Origin: Nitrospira sp. CR1.1 | Lineage (GTDB): Bacteria > Nitrospirota > Nitrospiria > Nitrospirales > Nitrospiraceae | Direction of reading: 5' to 3' | Length of the DNA: 64,000 nucleotides | NCBI GenBank assembly: GCA_014055465.1 | Contig: WIAF01000004.1 | Coordinates: forward strand, 1 to 64,000 | Part shown: positions 1 through 8,475 of the stretch, in pieces | How positions within the stretch are numbered: position 1 is the first letter of the stretch | How the letters are laid out: each line of letters opens with the position of its first letter | Program-made: the position numbers and the translations under genes | Notes under the pieces: model-generated | Seen by the model: the letters and a program-made list of their open reading frames with translations, nothing else | What the model was told of the DNA's origin: nothing | Database searches by the model: none

Positions 1-128
1 ACGGGAAGCGGTTCGATATGTACAACGATACCGTGTTGGGCTTCAACAAGTCGGGCAAGGAAGTGGCGCGGATCCAGGTCGAAGAGCCGATCTACATTCG
101 GCCGGCCGAACGCGTGAACTGGCTGTAA
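1..128 (+). CDS. nxrB: Nitrite oxidoreductase beta subunit NxrB, C-terminal end (partial)
   Basis: The reading frame enters from the left edge (first full codon at position 3) and gives 41 residues ending ...RPAERVNWL before a TAA stop at 126-128. I recognise this tail from Nitrospira NxrB, the iron-sulfur electron-transfer subunit of the type II DMSO-reductase-family nitrite oxidoreductase. NxrB passes electrons from the molybdenum site of NxrA towards a heme-b gamma subunit. No iron-sulfur motif lies in this fragment, so the call rests on the tail sequence and on the NXR-related genes that follow. nxrA would be expected just upstream, outside the window. Confidence 0.85.
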   Translation, partial: GKRFDMYNDTVLGFNKSGKEVARIQVEEPIYIRPAERVNWL

Positions 129-135
129 GACTCAT

Positions 136-226
136 ACCACTGAGAGGGGGCAACCGCTCTCAGTGGTGAAGAGCCACAGCACAACGGAGGCAGGAAGTTC
201 GAAAGGGCTTCCTGCCTCCGTATTTT
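136..226 (+). terminator. Tandem hairpins after nxrB
   Basis: Two perfect stem-loops follow the nxrB stop. The first pairs 136-146 (ACCACTGAGAG) with 157-167. The second is a 12-bp stem pairing 186-197 (GGAGGCAGGAAG) with 208-219, followed by a T-rich run at 221-227. The second has the form of a Rho-independent terminator. The first lacks a T-run and may protect the 3' end of the transcript. Confidence 0.75.
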
Positions 227-229
227 TGC

Positions 230-480
230 AGCAGAACAACGCGCCAATCCTCTCCACTCTGCTTTCTTCCCCTCCCACGGCACGACGTAGAGCCTTGCCT
301 CAAGAGAATGCCAGGATACACAGCGTACCCAAGTATCTGTGAACAAACCTCATTGGATCCGGCCGCAGAATGGCTCGAAGAAACACCCTCATACACCGAA
401 CAACATGGGCCAGCAAATGGTGAACCTTTGGAGGCCCAAGCTGCCACCTCCTGGACAGCGGACGGCAATCACCCGAAATG
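230..480. other. Intergenic region with no supported gene
   Basis: Short frames occur here on both strands but overlap one another, lack good ribosome-binding sites and resemble no family I know. I see no RNA gene. The only clear signal is the promoter that begins at 481. Confidence 0.5.
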
Positions 481-509
481 TTGACAGATCTCAGGACAGC
501 CGGTATACT
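481..509 (+). promoter_or_regulatory. Near-consensus sigma-70 promoter
   Basis: TTGACA at 481-486 is separated by 17 bp from TATACT at 504-509. The -35 box matches consensus fully and the -10 box in five of six bases. It points at the Bfd-like ferredoxin gene at 597, leaving a leader of about 80 nt. Confidence 0.75.
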
Positions 510-596
510 GGCCATAGTTGAGAACGGTTATCAGTATCGGAAAAGTGTTCGCATTGCCCGGCCGAGACAATCGACCATCAGTGGGAGACGCCACTC

Positions 597-803
597 ATGT
601 ATGTCTGCTTATGTAAGGGCTTAACGGAATCAGATGTGCGGGAAGCGGGCCGTCAGGGGTCCCTAACCACAAGACAAATTATCGCTGAGTTCGGTTTGCG
701 AGAAAATGGTTGCTGTGGTCGTTGTGCCAAAAATATCCACGAACTGGTCGCACTCGCGAAGAGCCATCTGGAGAATGCCTGCCGCAACCCTGTTTCATCC
801 TAA
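597..803 (+). CDS. Bfd-like [2Fe-2S] ferredoxin
   Basis: This 68-residue protein has the cysteine layout of the BFD-like [2Fe-2S] family: Cys4-x-Cys6 at the start and a Cys40-x2-Cys43 pair (in NGCCGRC). Bfd proteins reduce iron stored in bacterioferritin; related domains occur as parts of NirB and other flavoproteins. The gene stands alone behind a strong promoter (481-509) and is convergent with the flavodoxin-like gene at 819. A role in iron release is inferred from the family. No bacterioferritin gene is visible nearby, so another electron-transfer partner is possible. Confidence 0.85.
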   Translation: MYVCLCKGLTESDVREAGRQGSLTTRQIIAEFGLRENGCCGRCAKNIHELVALAKSHLENACRNPVSS

Positions 804-818
804 CTGCTGAAACGTCAC

Positions 819-1451
819 TCATTTTGGGCTCGACCGCACCAGACCTTCTTGCAATTCAAATCCGCGCTTGACTGCGCCGGCGACCTCAGCTACACGTCTT
901 CCCAATTCACGCGCGCTGGAAAGTTCCTGCTCATCAATCCCAGGACTATTGCCTTCCGTTGTGGCAGAAGCTCCAAATGCACCGCCGCCGCTAACAGTGA
1001 TCATATAATTTCCCAGCATCGCGGCAAGAATAGAGAGCATCGTCAGCTCTTTCCCGCTGGAAATCTGACCGCCGGTTGCGAATGCCGCCCCCACTTTGTT
1101 CTTCAGCTTAAAGTCGGGAAAGACGCCGAACTTGAACTGCCAGTCATCGATAAACGCCTTGACCTCCCCGGCCATATTCGACCAATAAACCGGCGACCCG
1201 AGCACAATGGCATCTGCAGCAAATAACTCCTCTGCCGTCACATTCCCTACACGCCGGACGACGACCTGCGCGTGAGGCACCATTCGAACCCCCTCGGCAA
1301 CCGCCGCAGCCATTCGCTCAGTATTCCCGGTGCGTGAGTGGTAGGCCACCAATACCTGAATAATTGTCGGACTATCGGCCGCTGCGCCGATGGCAGGCCA
1401 TGGCAGAATACAGGCCGTGCAGAGAAACAGCAGTCGCCACATCAGAACCAT
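819..1451 (-). CDS. Exported flavodoxin / WrbA-like FMN protein
   Basis: The 210-residue product begins with a Sec signal peptide (about residues 1-25, ending GAAA). A flavodoxin-like fold follows, with the FMN phosphate loop SRTGNT near residue 40 and the segment LGSPVYWSNM near residue 85, as in the NAD(P)H:quinone oxidoreductase/WrbA family. The start at 1451 is supported by a GAGG site 6 nt upstream. These proteins are normally cytoplasmic, so the signal peptide is unusual: FMN would have to be loaded before Tat-type export or acquired outside. The substrate cannot be told from the sequence. Confidence 0.75.
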   Translation of the reverse strand: MVLMWRLLFLCTACILPWPAIGAAADSPTIIQVLVAYHSRTGNTERMAAAVAEGVRMVPHAQVVVRRVGNVTAEELFAADAIVLGSPVYWSNMAGEVKAFIDDWQFKFGVFPDFKLKNKVGAAFATGGQISSGKELTMLSILAAMLGNYMITVSGGGAFGASATTEGNSPGIDEQELSSARELGRRVAEVAGAVKRGFELQEGLVRSSPK

Positions 1452-1591
1452 AACCGACCTCTTGGTGACTACCAGAGCAAGGCTAGCATCGGCAGGGCCA
1501 AGCCCTGAACGGCATGGCAGGAATCTCTATGTTTCCGATCAGAAGATAGGAGACGGGAACTTTATGAACACGATATGCGCGAACCGCACAC

Positions 1592-1777
1592 CTAGCGACG
1601 AATCACTTCCTCATCCATATGCTCTTCAACCGATACCTGGGTCAATGTTCCGCGATAATCACACTTGTGGCAGCGGATTCGAAATTCTTCGATCCACTTT
1701 TCCTGCACATATGATTGGCGACACTTCGGACAGACAAACACGCCTCGCATGTACACCACACGTCGCGTTTCTTTCAT
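1592..1777 (-). CDS. Small zinc-ribbon protein
   Basis: This 61-residue protein has two CxxC knuckles (CPKC and CHKC) spaced as in a rubredoxin-like zinc ribbon. The ATG at 1777 was chosen because a GGAGG site precedes it. A longer in-frame extension exists but has no such site. No catalytic part is present, so it probably binds nucleic acid or a protein partner. It lies back-to-back with the DUF192 gene. Function unknown. Confidence 0.65.
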   Translation of the reverse strand: MKETRRVVYMRGVFVCPKCRQSYVQEKWIEEFRIRCHKCDYRGTLTQVSVEEHMDEEVIRR

Positions 1778-1914
1778 GAACAGCCTCCATCGAAGTCTAA
1801 TTGATATGCCGAGGATGGCATAGGGGCCGGCGGAATTGCAAGGCGGCATCCTGACCCTCCGGACTCGACTTCCGCTATCTTGACGGCTCACAAGCGGCCC
1901 GTTAGGATGCGGCC

Positions 1915-2424
1915 ATGAGACACTCGACACATGATCCTTATGAAACACGCCATTCCACAGGCTTTAGCCGCTTGGCAGGTGGCTTAGTGGGCCTGGTCGT
2001 GCTGGCGATGAGCTGTTCAACCTGGGCCGCTGATCCACCACCTGAAACCCTCATTACGGTCAAAACGCCGAATGGCACACTGATTCAGGCAGAATTAGCC
2101 GATACGGCGCTGAAACGAGCACAAGGCCTGATGTTTCGTGAGCACCTCGCGGACGATCGGGGAATGTTGTTTATCTTTGGCGACGCCCAGCCGTGGACCT
2201 TCTGGATGAAAAATACTAAAATTCCTCTCGATATCATCTGGATGGATGCAAAAAAGACAATCATTCATATCGAACGCCACACCCCGATCTGCACCAGACA
2301 GGACGACGGCTGTCCGCAATACCATTCCGAAGAGGGAGCGCTGTATGTTCTTGAACTCGGGGCTGGAAGGGCGGCAGCACTGCAACTTCAACGAGGCGTC
2401 AAGCTGAGCTTCAAACAACCCTGA
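1915..2424 (+). CDS. Exported DUF192 family protein
   Basis: The 169-residue product has an N-terminal hydrophobic signal segment (about residues 21-38). The DUF192 fold follows, shown by RAQGLMFRE, GMLFIF, WTFWMKNTKIPLDIIW and the C-terminal VLELGAG. DUF192 proteins are small periplasmic or archaeal proteins of unsettled role, often found near respiratory genes. It is convergent with the MscS-type gene, with 14 bp between the stop codons. An AGGA site lies 8 nt upstream of the chosen ATG. Confidence 0.85.
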   Translation: MRHSTHDPYETRHSTGFSRLAGGLVGLVVLAMSCSTWAADPPPETLITVKTPNGTLIQAELADTALKRAQGLMFREHLADDRGMLFIFGDAQPWTFWMKNTKIPLDIIWMDAKKTIIHIERHTPICTRQDDGCPQYHSEEGALYVLELGAGRAAALQLQRGVKLSFKQP

Positions 2425-2438
2425 TCGAACTCAAACGG

Positions 2439-3953
2439 TCACGTCGTCTTGCGCGTTCCGCAGAAAAACCTCTGAATGCGCTCCACGAGAGAGCGAGTGT
2501 GCGTGACAACCGACAAGGCCGCCGCATCGCGCGAGAGCTGCGCCTTCGCCGACGCCGTCGCAGCCTGTCGACGGGCAACGATCTCTCCGATCCTCTCGAT
2601 TAGCCGCCGGTCCTCCTGAATGACTTGCAATAAGGCCTGCTTCCCGACGGCAATGACCGATAACTCCGTCGCAGCCACCACCGTGGCCGACCGCGGCTCG
2701 CCGGTTAATAAAGACATCTCACCAAAAAACTTTCCCGCCTCAAGCGTCGCCACAGTGGTAGTCAGCTCTCCCTGCTCCAATCGGACATCGGCGCTTCCGG
2801 AGACAATAACGTACAGCACATCTCCAGAATCCCCTTGGCGAACGATTCGCTCACCGGGCAAGTACAACTCCCATCTCGCACCCTGTGCCAACACTTCGAT
2901 TTGCCTTGTATCGAGCGTGACCAAAAAATCAACCGCCGTCAGTTGCCCCATGATCCGTTCGACTGAGTAGCTGCTGGGAGTGCCGTCCCCATTCACAGTT
3001 TGATGCACCACGCGTTGCGGAAAGGGAATTTCGATACCCTTGCGCGCGAAGGCATGCCAGATATAGGTGCGCATGACACTCTCGATCGAGTCCCGTTGTG
3101 AGAAATCTCCGATTGGAAACTTAATACGATATTGAATGGCCGATTCATTAAATGCCGCGACGAAAGCGGACGGCTTGGGATCCGGCAACACCCCCGATAC
3201 CGCAGCCGCGGTCTCAAGCAGCGTAGCGCAGACCTGTTCAGGCGGGGTTCGATACGCGGCTTCGACAAAGACATTGCAAAAATGCGTCGTGGTCGGTCTG
3301 GTGAAATTGGTCACTCCGCTTTGAATCACCAGATCATTGGGCAACGACACCAGATCGTGAGATCGAGTCAACAAGCTGACGTGTTCCATGCCGATGTGAG
3401 AGACCACTCCTTCTCGATCCAGCACCGTGACCCAATCCCCCACCTTGACGATCTTTCCAAGCTCAATGCCGGAAAAAAATCTCGTCAACGTATCCTTCAA
3501 CGCCACCCCGATCATCGCCGCCGCCACTGTTGGGAGCGCCACGAGCGCCACGAGGTTGATCCCCATGACCAACCACAGAATCACCACACCGGCTGCCACG
3601 ACTTCCGCGCCGATGAGTAACTGTCGGACGATGTCAGGAATGTATCGCTGACCTCGCTCGATCAGCCATTCGCCAATGATGAGGGCATCAAGGATCGTGA
3701 AGAGGAAGAAAGAAGCGCCCAGCCAGGCCGCCACATCAAGACAGGCCCGGACGAGATGGGGAACGGGCGTCACGAGACCGCTGTGGCCGACCAGCGCCGC
3801 AATGACGAAAAATACGCCCACACCACCGGCATACAATGGCAGGACCGGAACCGGCTTGCCGCGCCGGCTGAACAGGTGGATCAGGCCGATCAACACGACA
3901 GCCGCGCAAGCGAGGATGGCCAGAATGGCGCCGACAAGGGTTCCCGGATTCAT
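2439..3953 (-). CDS. MscS-type channel with C-terminal cyclic-nucleotide-binding domain
   Basis: About 504 residues from the ATG at 3953; an upstream GTG at 3968 would add five. The N-terminal half has about four or five membrane helices. The MscS pore and beta domains follow (VGVALKDTLTRFFSGIELG, then VGDWVTV). The last 150 residues form a cNMP/CRP-like domain with the phosphate-binding cassette FFGEMSLLTGEPRSATV. Channels of this build open under membrane tension or on nucleotide binding. The ligand cannot be deduced. It is separated by about 30 bp from the rel gene on the same strand. Confidence 0.9.
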   Translation of the reverse strand: MNPGTLVGAILAILACAAVVLIGLIHLFSRRGKPVPVLPLYAGGVGVFFVIAALVGHSGLVTPVPHLVRACLDVAAWLGASFFLFTILDALIIGEWLIERGQRYIPDIVRQLLIGAEVVAAGVVILWLVMGINLVALVALPTVAAAMIGVALKDTLTRFFSGIELGKIVKVGDWVTVLDREGVVSHIGMEHVSLLTRSHDLVSLPNDLVIQSGVTNFTRPTTTHFCNVFVEAAYRTPPEQVCATLLETAAAVSGVLPDPKPSAFVAAFNESAIQYRIKFPIGDFSQRDSIESVMRTYIWHAFARKGIEIPFPQRVVHQTVNGDGTPSSYSVERIMGQLTAVDFLVTLDTRQIEVLAQGARWELYLPGERIVRQGDSGDVLYVIVSGSADVRLEQGELTTTVATLEAGKFFGEMSLLTGEPRSATVVAATELSVIAVGKQALLQVIQEDRRLIERIGEIVARRQAATASAKAQLSRDAAALSVVTHTRSLVERIQRFFCGTRKTT

Positions 3954-4001
3954 GCGGACATCATCCACTGAGGGAAGGATCGCACAGAGAAACCTTTCGG
4001 G

Positions 4002-6185
4002 CTACGCGCGCTCCTGCCAGGAACGCATCCGGCGCACGGTGATCACACCCTCTACCTGTTCAATCGCCTTGAACACCCTCGACAGATGCGCCGTGTCCAC
4101 CACCTCGACGATGAAATCCAGCATCGCCTTCCGATCTTCGCGCGTCGTAATTTCAGCTCGACTGATGTTGGCCTGGCATTCCGAAATCGCCGTAGAGACA
4201 TGCGCTAACACTCCGGTTTTGTCCACCGCGATCACTGAGACCTTCACGGAGTGGGTGCTCGGCGTAGACTGATCCCATTCAACTTCGACCAACCGGTTTT
4301 TATCGTAATCCAACGCTTCGAGATTGGGACAATCGACGGTATGAATCGTGAGCCCGCGCCCCCTGGTAATGTAGCCCAAAATGCGGTCCCCGGGAACGGG
4401 ATTGCAGCAACGGGAGAGTTGCATCAGGAGGTCGCGCGCACCTTTCACCTGAACACCGGTATCATCGGCGCGACCGGCCGCTTGTTTATGCGGCGCCGGA
4501 GCTTCCGGCGTGATGGTCGGACCTTCCGCCTGCGAAGGAGGCGCGATTTTGCTCATCACCTGAGAGGTCGGCACATGCCCGAACCCCACGGCGGCGGCAA
4601 GTTCCTCCGGCGTTTCATATCCGACCTGTTTGGCCACGGCGAGGAGTTGCTCCGACCGCATCATCTGAGCAGGCGCCAGTCCATGCCGCCGGAACTCAGC
4701 CTCCAGCAACCGCTTGCCGATCTCGACGCTGCGAGACTGTTCTTCTGCTTTGATCCAATGCTTGATTTTTGTCTTCGCGCGGGAGGTGCGGACGAACTTC
4801 AGCCAATCCCGGTGGGGCGTTTGATTCGCCGCGGTCAAAATCTCCACCATGTCTCCGCTTTCCATCGCATGCTTGAGCGGCACAATCTTGCCATTGACCT
4901 TGGCCCCCACACAATGGTCTCCGATCTCCGTATGGACGGAATAGGCGAAGTCGACCGGGGTGGAACCCTTCGGGAGTTCCTTCACCATACCCTGCGGAGT
5001 AAACACATACACCACGTCATGAAAAAGATCGAGCTTGACCGAATCCATAAACTGGCGATTATCGGGCAGGTCTTGATTCCACTCCACGAACTGCCGCAGC
5101 CAGCTGAAGACTTTCCCGTCTTTCTCGTCGATGCGTCCGTGCTCCTTGTATTTCCAATGCGCGGCAATCCCCTGCTCGGAAACTCGATGCATCTCCTCCG
5201 TGCGAATCTGGAACTCCACGTGCTCGCCCTTAGGCCCTGCCACCGTGGTATGCAAAGACTGATACATATTCGATTTTGGAATAGCGATGTAATCTTTAAA
5301 ACGGCCAGGCAGGGGACGCCACAACGAATGGATGACCCCGAGCAAGGCATAACAGTTCATCTTGATATCGGTGATGATGCGTAACGCGGCAAGGTCGTAC
5401 ACCTCCTCAAACGAGATCGACTGCTTCTCCATTTTCTGATAAATGCCATAGAGATGCTTGGGTCGACCGGACACCTCCCCATGCAATCCGGCCTCCGCCA
5501 TGGCCTTCTTGACCATGTCGATGACTTCCAGAATGTACTGCTGCCGATCTTCATCCCTCTTGGCCACGCGCACACGCAGCAGTTCGTAGACTTCGGGCTT
5601 GAGGTGCTTCAAACAGAGGTCTTCAAGTTCGTTTTTGATCCAACCGATTCCCAAGCGATTGGCCAACGGGGCATAAATCTCCAGCGTCTCTTGGGCAATC
5701 TGCCGTCGCTTCCCTTCGCTGAGATACTCCAGGGTCCGCATGTTATGGAGCCGGTCCGCCAACTTGATGAGGACGACGCGGATATCATCCGCCATCGACA
5801 ACACCATCTTGCGGAAATTTTCCGCCTGTTTTTCCTCATAGTTCCGAAAGGTGATCTTGCCGATCTTGGTGACGCCATCGACCAGGTGCACCACGTCTTT
5901 CCCGAACCGCTGCTCCAATTCAAGCGGAGTCGCCAGTGTATCTTCCAGCGTGTCATGCAAAAGACCGGCAACGATGGCCGTCACATCCGTTTTCAGATGG
6001 GTCAACAGCCCGGCCACCGCCAGGGGATGGCGAAAATACGGCTCGCCGGACCGGCGCATTTGCCCTTCATGGGCCTTGGCCGAAAAGTCATAGGCCCGGC
6101 GCACGAGGTCCACATCCGCCTCGACGTTATAGCTCTTGACCCGCTCGATCAATTGATCGAGTTCTGTCACGGTCTCGTGCGGCAT
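4002..6185 (-). CDS. rel: Bifunctional (p)ppGpp synthetase/hydrolase Rel (RelA/SpoT)
   Basis: At 727 residues it has the usual length and order. The HD hydrolase domain (HEGQMRRSGEPYFRHP and LLHDTLEDT) comes first, then the synthetase domain (GRPKHLYGIYQKM, DLAALRI, YQSLHTT), a TGS domain (VFTPQGMVKELPKGSTPVDFA) and a C-terminal ACT domain. The intact HD signature indicates that it can also degrade (p)ppGpp, the stringent-response alarmone. The start at 6185 lies just behind the recJ stop, so the two genes are probably translated from one message. Confidence 0.95.
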   Translation of the reverse strand: MPHETVTELDQLIERVKSYNVEADVDLVRRAYDFSAKAHEGQMRRSGEPYFRHPLAVAGLLTHLKTDVTAIVAGLLHDTLEDTLATPLELEQRFGKDVVHLVDGVTKIGKITFRNYEEKQAENFRKMVLSMADDIRVVLIKLADRLHNMRTLEYLSEGKRRQIAQETLEIYAPLANRLGIGWIKNELEDLCLKHLKPEVYELLRVRVAKRDEDRQQYILEVIDMVKKAMAEAGLHGEVSGRPKHLYGIYQKMEKQSISFEEVYDLAALRIITDIKMNCYALLGVIHSLWRPLPGRFKDYIAIPKSNMYQSLHTTVAGPKGEHVEFQIRTEEMHRVSEQGIAAHWKYKEHGRIDEKDGKVFSWLRQFVEWNQDLPDNRQFMDSVKLDLFHDVVYVFTPQGMVKELPKGSTPVDFAYSVHTEIGDHCVGAKVNGKIVPLKHAMESGDMVEILTAANQTPHRDWLKFVRTSRAKTKIKHWIKAEEQSRSVEIGKRLLEAEFRRHGLAPAQMMRSEQLLAVAKQVGYETPEELAAAVGFGHVPTSQVMSKIAPPSQAEGPTITPEAPAPHKQAAGRADDTGVQVKGARDLLMQLSRCCNPVPGDRILGYITRGRGLTIHTVDCPNLEALDYDKNRLVEVEWDQSTPSTHSVKVSVIAVDKTGVLAHVSTAISECQANISRAEITTREDRKAMLDFIVEVVDTAHLSRVFKAIEQVEGVITVRRMRSWQERA

Positions 6186-6187
6186 AC

Positions 6188-7894
6188 TTAGGACACCTCG
6201 CCGCTCATGCGTACCGCCTTGATGCGCAGTTGCACGCGGTCATACCCGTTCCACTGATTCCGCTCAGGACTAAAGGCCAGATCGACAGGGCTCCCTGCCT
6301 TTAACCCAAGCTCTGCAAATGATCCCATGCGAAAGCCGATGCTATCGAAAATGAATGAGCGGCCCTGCCGTACGCGCAGCTTCAGATGTTTTTCACCGAC
6401 AACCCGCGCCTCTACCACATCGAGACCGCGAACGGCCAAGGTCGGTTCCGGATTGCCTGCTCCGAAAGGATGCAAGGACTCAAGTTCCTGGATGAGATCG
6501 AAATTCACGTCCGTCAGCTTCACCTCCGCATCGACGTGCACGGTCGGTCTGACAAGGCTGCCGGTAGCCCACTGTGCCGCCACGTCAGAAAACCGCCGGC
6601 GAAACTCGTCTAATCGCGATTCCCGAATGGTCAACCCCGCGGCGTTCGGATGGCCGCCAAAGGCTTCCAGGAGATCCCGGCATGCCGACAATCCCTGATA
6701 CAGATCAAAACCCTCCACTGTCCGGGCGGAGCCTTTACCGATTCCCTTCTCATCCACCGCGATCACGATGCTCGGGCGATGAAAGCGATCGACTAATCTG
6801 GCGGCGACAATCCCCACGACACCCAGATGCCAGTCACGCGAGCCCAGCACAATCGCGGCAGCCGGTTCGTCCTGTTGGAGCTGAGCCCCGGCCTCCGCGG
6901 TAATCCCCTCCTCGATCTGCTGGCGCTGTCGATTCAACTGTTCCAACTGTTCGGCAATTTGCATCGCTTCCCTGTCGGATTCGGTCGTCAGCAGTTGCAC
7001 GCAACGCATCGCATGATCTAGCCGACCCGCAGCATTCAGCCGGGGCCCCAAGCGAAACCCGATCGTTTCACTGGTACACGCTTTCGTGATACCAGCGACC
7101 TGCTTCAAGGCACGGATTCCGCAGCGGGCGCCGCGATTAATCTGCATCAGCCCCTCCCGCACTAAAATACGATTCTCATCCTGGAGCGGCACGATATCGG
7201 CCACCGTCGCCAGAGCCACCAAATCGAGACAGGATTCCGGATCCACCTCACCTGACCCGTATCGTCTCTGATAGGCCGAGACCACCTTATACGCCAGGCC
7301 TGCGGAACAGAGTCCTGTAAAGGGATAGCTGGCATCGCACCGATGCGGATTAAGTACAGCAAGGGCAGCGGGCATCGTCGCATCGGTTTGATGGTGGTCC
7401 GTCACCACCACATCCATACCAAGCTCTTTGGCGACCGCAATTTCATGATGCGATGTCGTCCCGCAGTCCGACGTGACCAGCAACGTAATGCCTTCCAGCG
7501 CCAATCTCCTGATTGCCCCCTCGTTGAGACCATATCCCTCGCGCACCCGGTGAGGAATGTATCCGCAAGCATTTCCCCCGAGTCCCTGGTAAAACGACAG
7601 GTACAGGCTCGTCGCCGACACGCCGTCCACATCGTAATCTCCATAGAAACACACGCGTTCCTGGCGAGCGAGCGCCAGATGAAGTCGCTCGACGGCTATG
7701 TCCATATCAGGAATCAAGAATGGGTCGTGGAGCCCGTCCTGCGCACTGGACATCCAACGAGTCGCCTGGTCGGGAGTCGTCACCCCGCGAGCGAGCAATA
7801 TCGATGCGGTCACCGGCGAGATCGACAGCGTTCTGGCGAGACTGCTCTGCAAGACCGCATCAGACGGTCTGAACACCCAGAGTTTTTCGAGCAT
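6188..7894 (-). CDS. recJ: Single-stranded-DNA-specific exonuclease RecJ
   Basis: The 568-residue protein carries the DHH phosphoesterase motifs: DYDVDGVSA, a DCG motif and VVTDHHQT. The DHHA1 motif GGHPNAAGLTI and a C-terminal OB-like domain follow. RecJ degrades single-stranded DNA 5' to 3' in recombination and mismatch repair using Mn2+ or Mg2+. It is cotranscribed with rel, with almost no gap. Length and motif order match the family. Confidence 0.95.
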   Translation of the reverse strand: MLEKLWVFRPSDAVLQSSLARTLSISPVTASILLARGVTTPDQATRWMSSAQDGLHDPFLIPDMDIAVERLHLALARQERVCFYGDYDVDGVSATSLYLSFYQGLGGNACGYIPHRVREGYGLNEGAIRRLALEGITLLVTSDCGTTSHHEIAVAKELGMDVVVTDHHQTDATMPAALAVLNPHRCDASYPFTGLCSAGLAYKVVSAYQRRYGSGEVDPESCLDLVALATVADIVPLQDENRILVREGLMQINRGARCGIRALKQVAGITKACTSETIGFRLGPRLNAAGRLDHAMRCVQLLTTESDREAMQIAEQLEQLNRQRQQIEEGITAEAGAQLQQDEPAAAIVLGSRDWHLGVVGIVAARLVDRFHRPSIVIAVDEKGIGKGSARTVEGFDLYQGLSACRDLLEAFGGHPNAAGLTIRESRLDEFRRRFSDVAAQWATGSLVRPTVHVDAEVKLTDVNFDLIQELESLHPFGAGNPEPTLAVRGLDVVEARVVGEKHLKLRVRQGRSFIFDSIGFRMGSFAELGLKAGSPVDLAFSPERNQWNGYDRVQLRIKAVRMSGEVS

Positions 7895-8085
7895 GGCCCC
7901 TCTGTTTAGAGCTGGAACATTCAGAAGTTACTGAGAAGTAAGGGGAATGGTATCGACTCACCCCGCCTTTGTCAAACAGGGCATCAGCAGGACGACGGCA
8001 TAGCGTTTCAGTGATGTTGATATCGCGAAGGTGGGCGGACGGGAATCCAGAATGGTTACGAGTGGGCGCCTGGGGACTGAATAAA

Positions 8086-8112
8086 AAGGGAGGGGGACTA
8101 TTCCCCTCCCTT
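8086..8112 (-). terminator. Terminator overlapping the 3' end of pup
   Basis: On the minus strand AAGGGAGGGG (8112-8103) pairs with CCCCTCCCTT (8095-8086), and TTTATT follows. The upstream arm is the coding sequence for Lys-Gly-Gly plus the first base of the Glu codon of Pup, so the coding region and the terminator overlap. Confidence 0.85.
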
Positions 8113-8295
8113 CTGCACATAGTTCTTTACAAATTCTTCGGCATTTTTTTCCAGGACGTCATCGATTTCATCGACCAATTTGTCGATGTCTTCTTTCATC
8201 TTCTTCCCCGATTCGACGACTTTCGGGTTCGGCTTCACCTCTTCTTTGGCGTGCGACTCTTTTCTGGATTCCGGTCTCCTCTCCTGTTTCTCCAT
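8098..8295 (-). CDS. pup: Prokaryotic ubiquitin-like protein Pup
   Basis: This 65-residue, highly charged protein has a disordered Lys/Glu-rich N-terminus. Its C-terminal half, with VDEIDDVLEKNAEEF followed by KNYVQKGGE, matches Pup closely. Pup is ligated through its C-terminal Glu to lysines of target proteins by PafA and can direct them to the proteasome ATPase. Because it ends in Glu rather than Gln, it would not need Dop-mediated deamidation before ligation. Lysines suitable for chain formation are present. No pafA, dop, mpa/arc or proteasome genes are adjacent; the neighbours are hppA upstream on the same strand and recJ downstream. A GGAG site precedes the ATG. Confidence 0.9.
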   Translation of the reverse strand: MEKQERRPESRKESHAKEEVKPNPKVVESGKKMKEDIDKLVDEIDDVLEKNAEEFVKNYVQKGGE

Positions 8296-8475
8296 CGGAG
8301 CACCTCCAGTTCATTCGGACGCATTCGAAGGACCCGCTTCCGTCACCTTACTCTAGGGTCCTTGAACGCGTCAAGCCGACCGGCGAATGATGCCGCCTCC
8401 TCCCATCAACCAAACCAGGCCCGCAACAATGTACCACCTGCCGGCAAGAAGCCGGAGGCCACTTTCAACATCCGT

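Noticed and set aside
92..521. Several short frames after nxrB
   Set aside because: They overlap each other, run through the hairpins and have no ribosome site or family match.
4251..5384. Long plus-strand frame (377 codons) opposite rel
   Set aside because: It mirrors the rel coding frame, has no family resemblance and no ribosome site. It is a shadow of a GC-rich gene.
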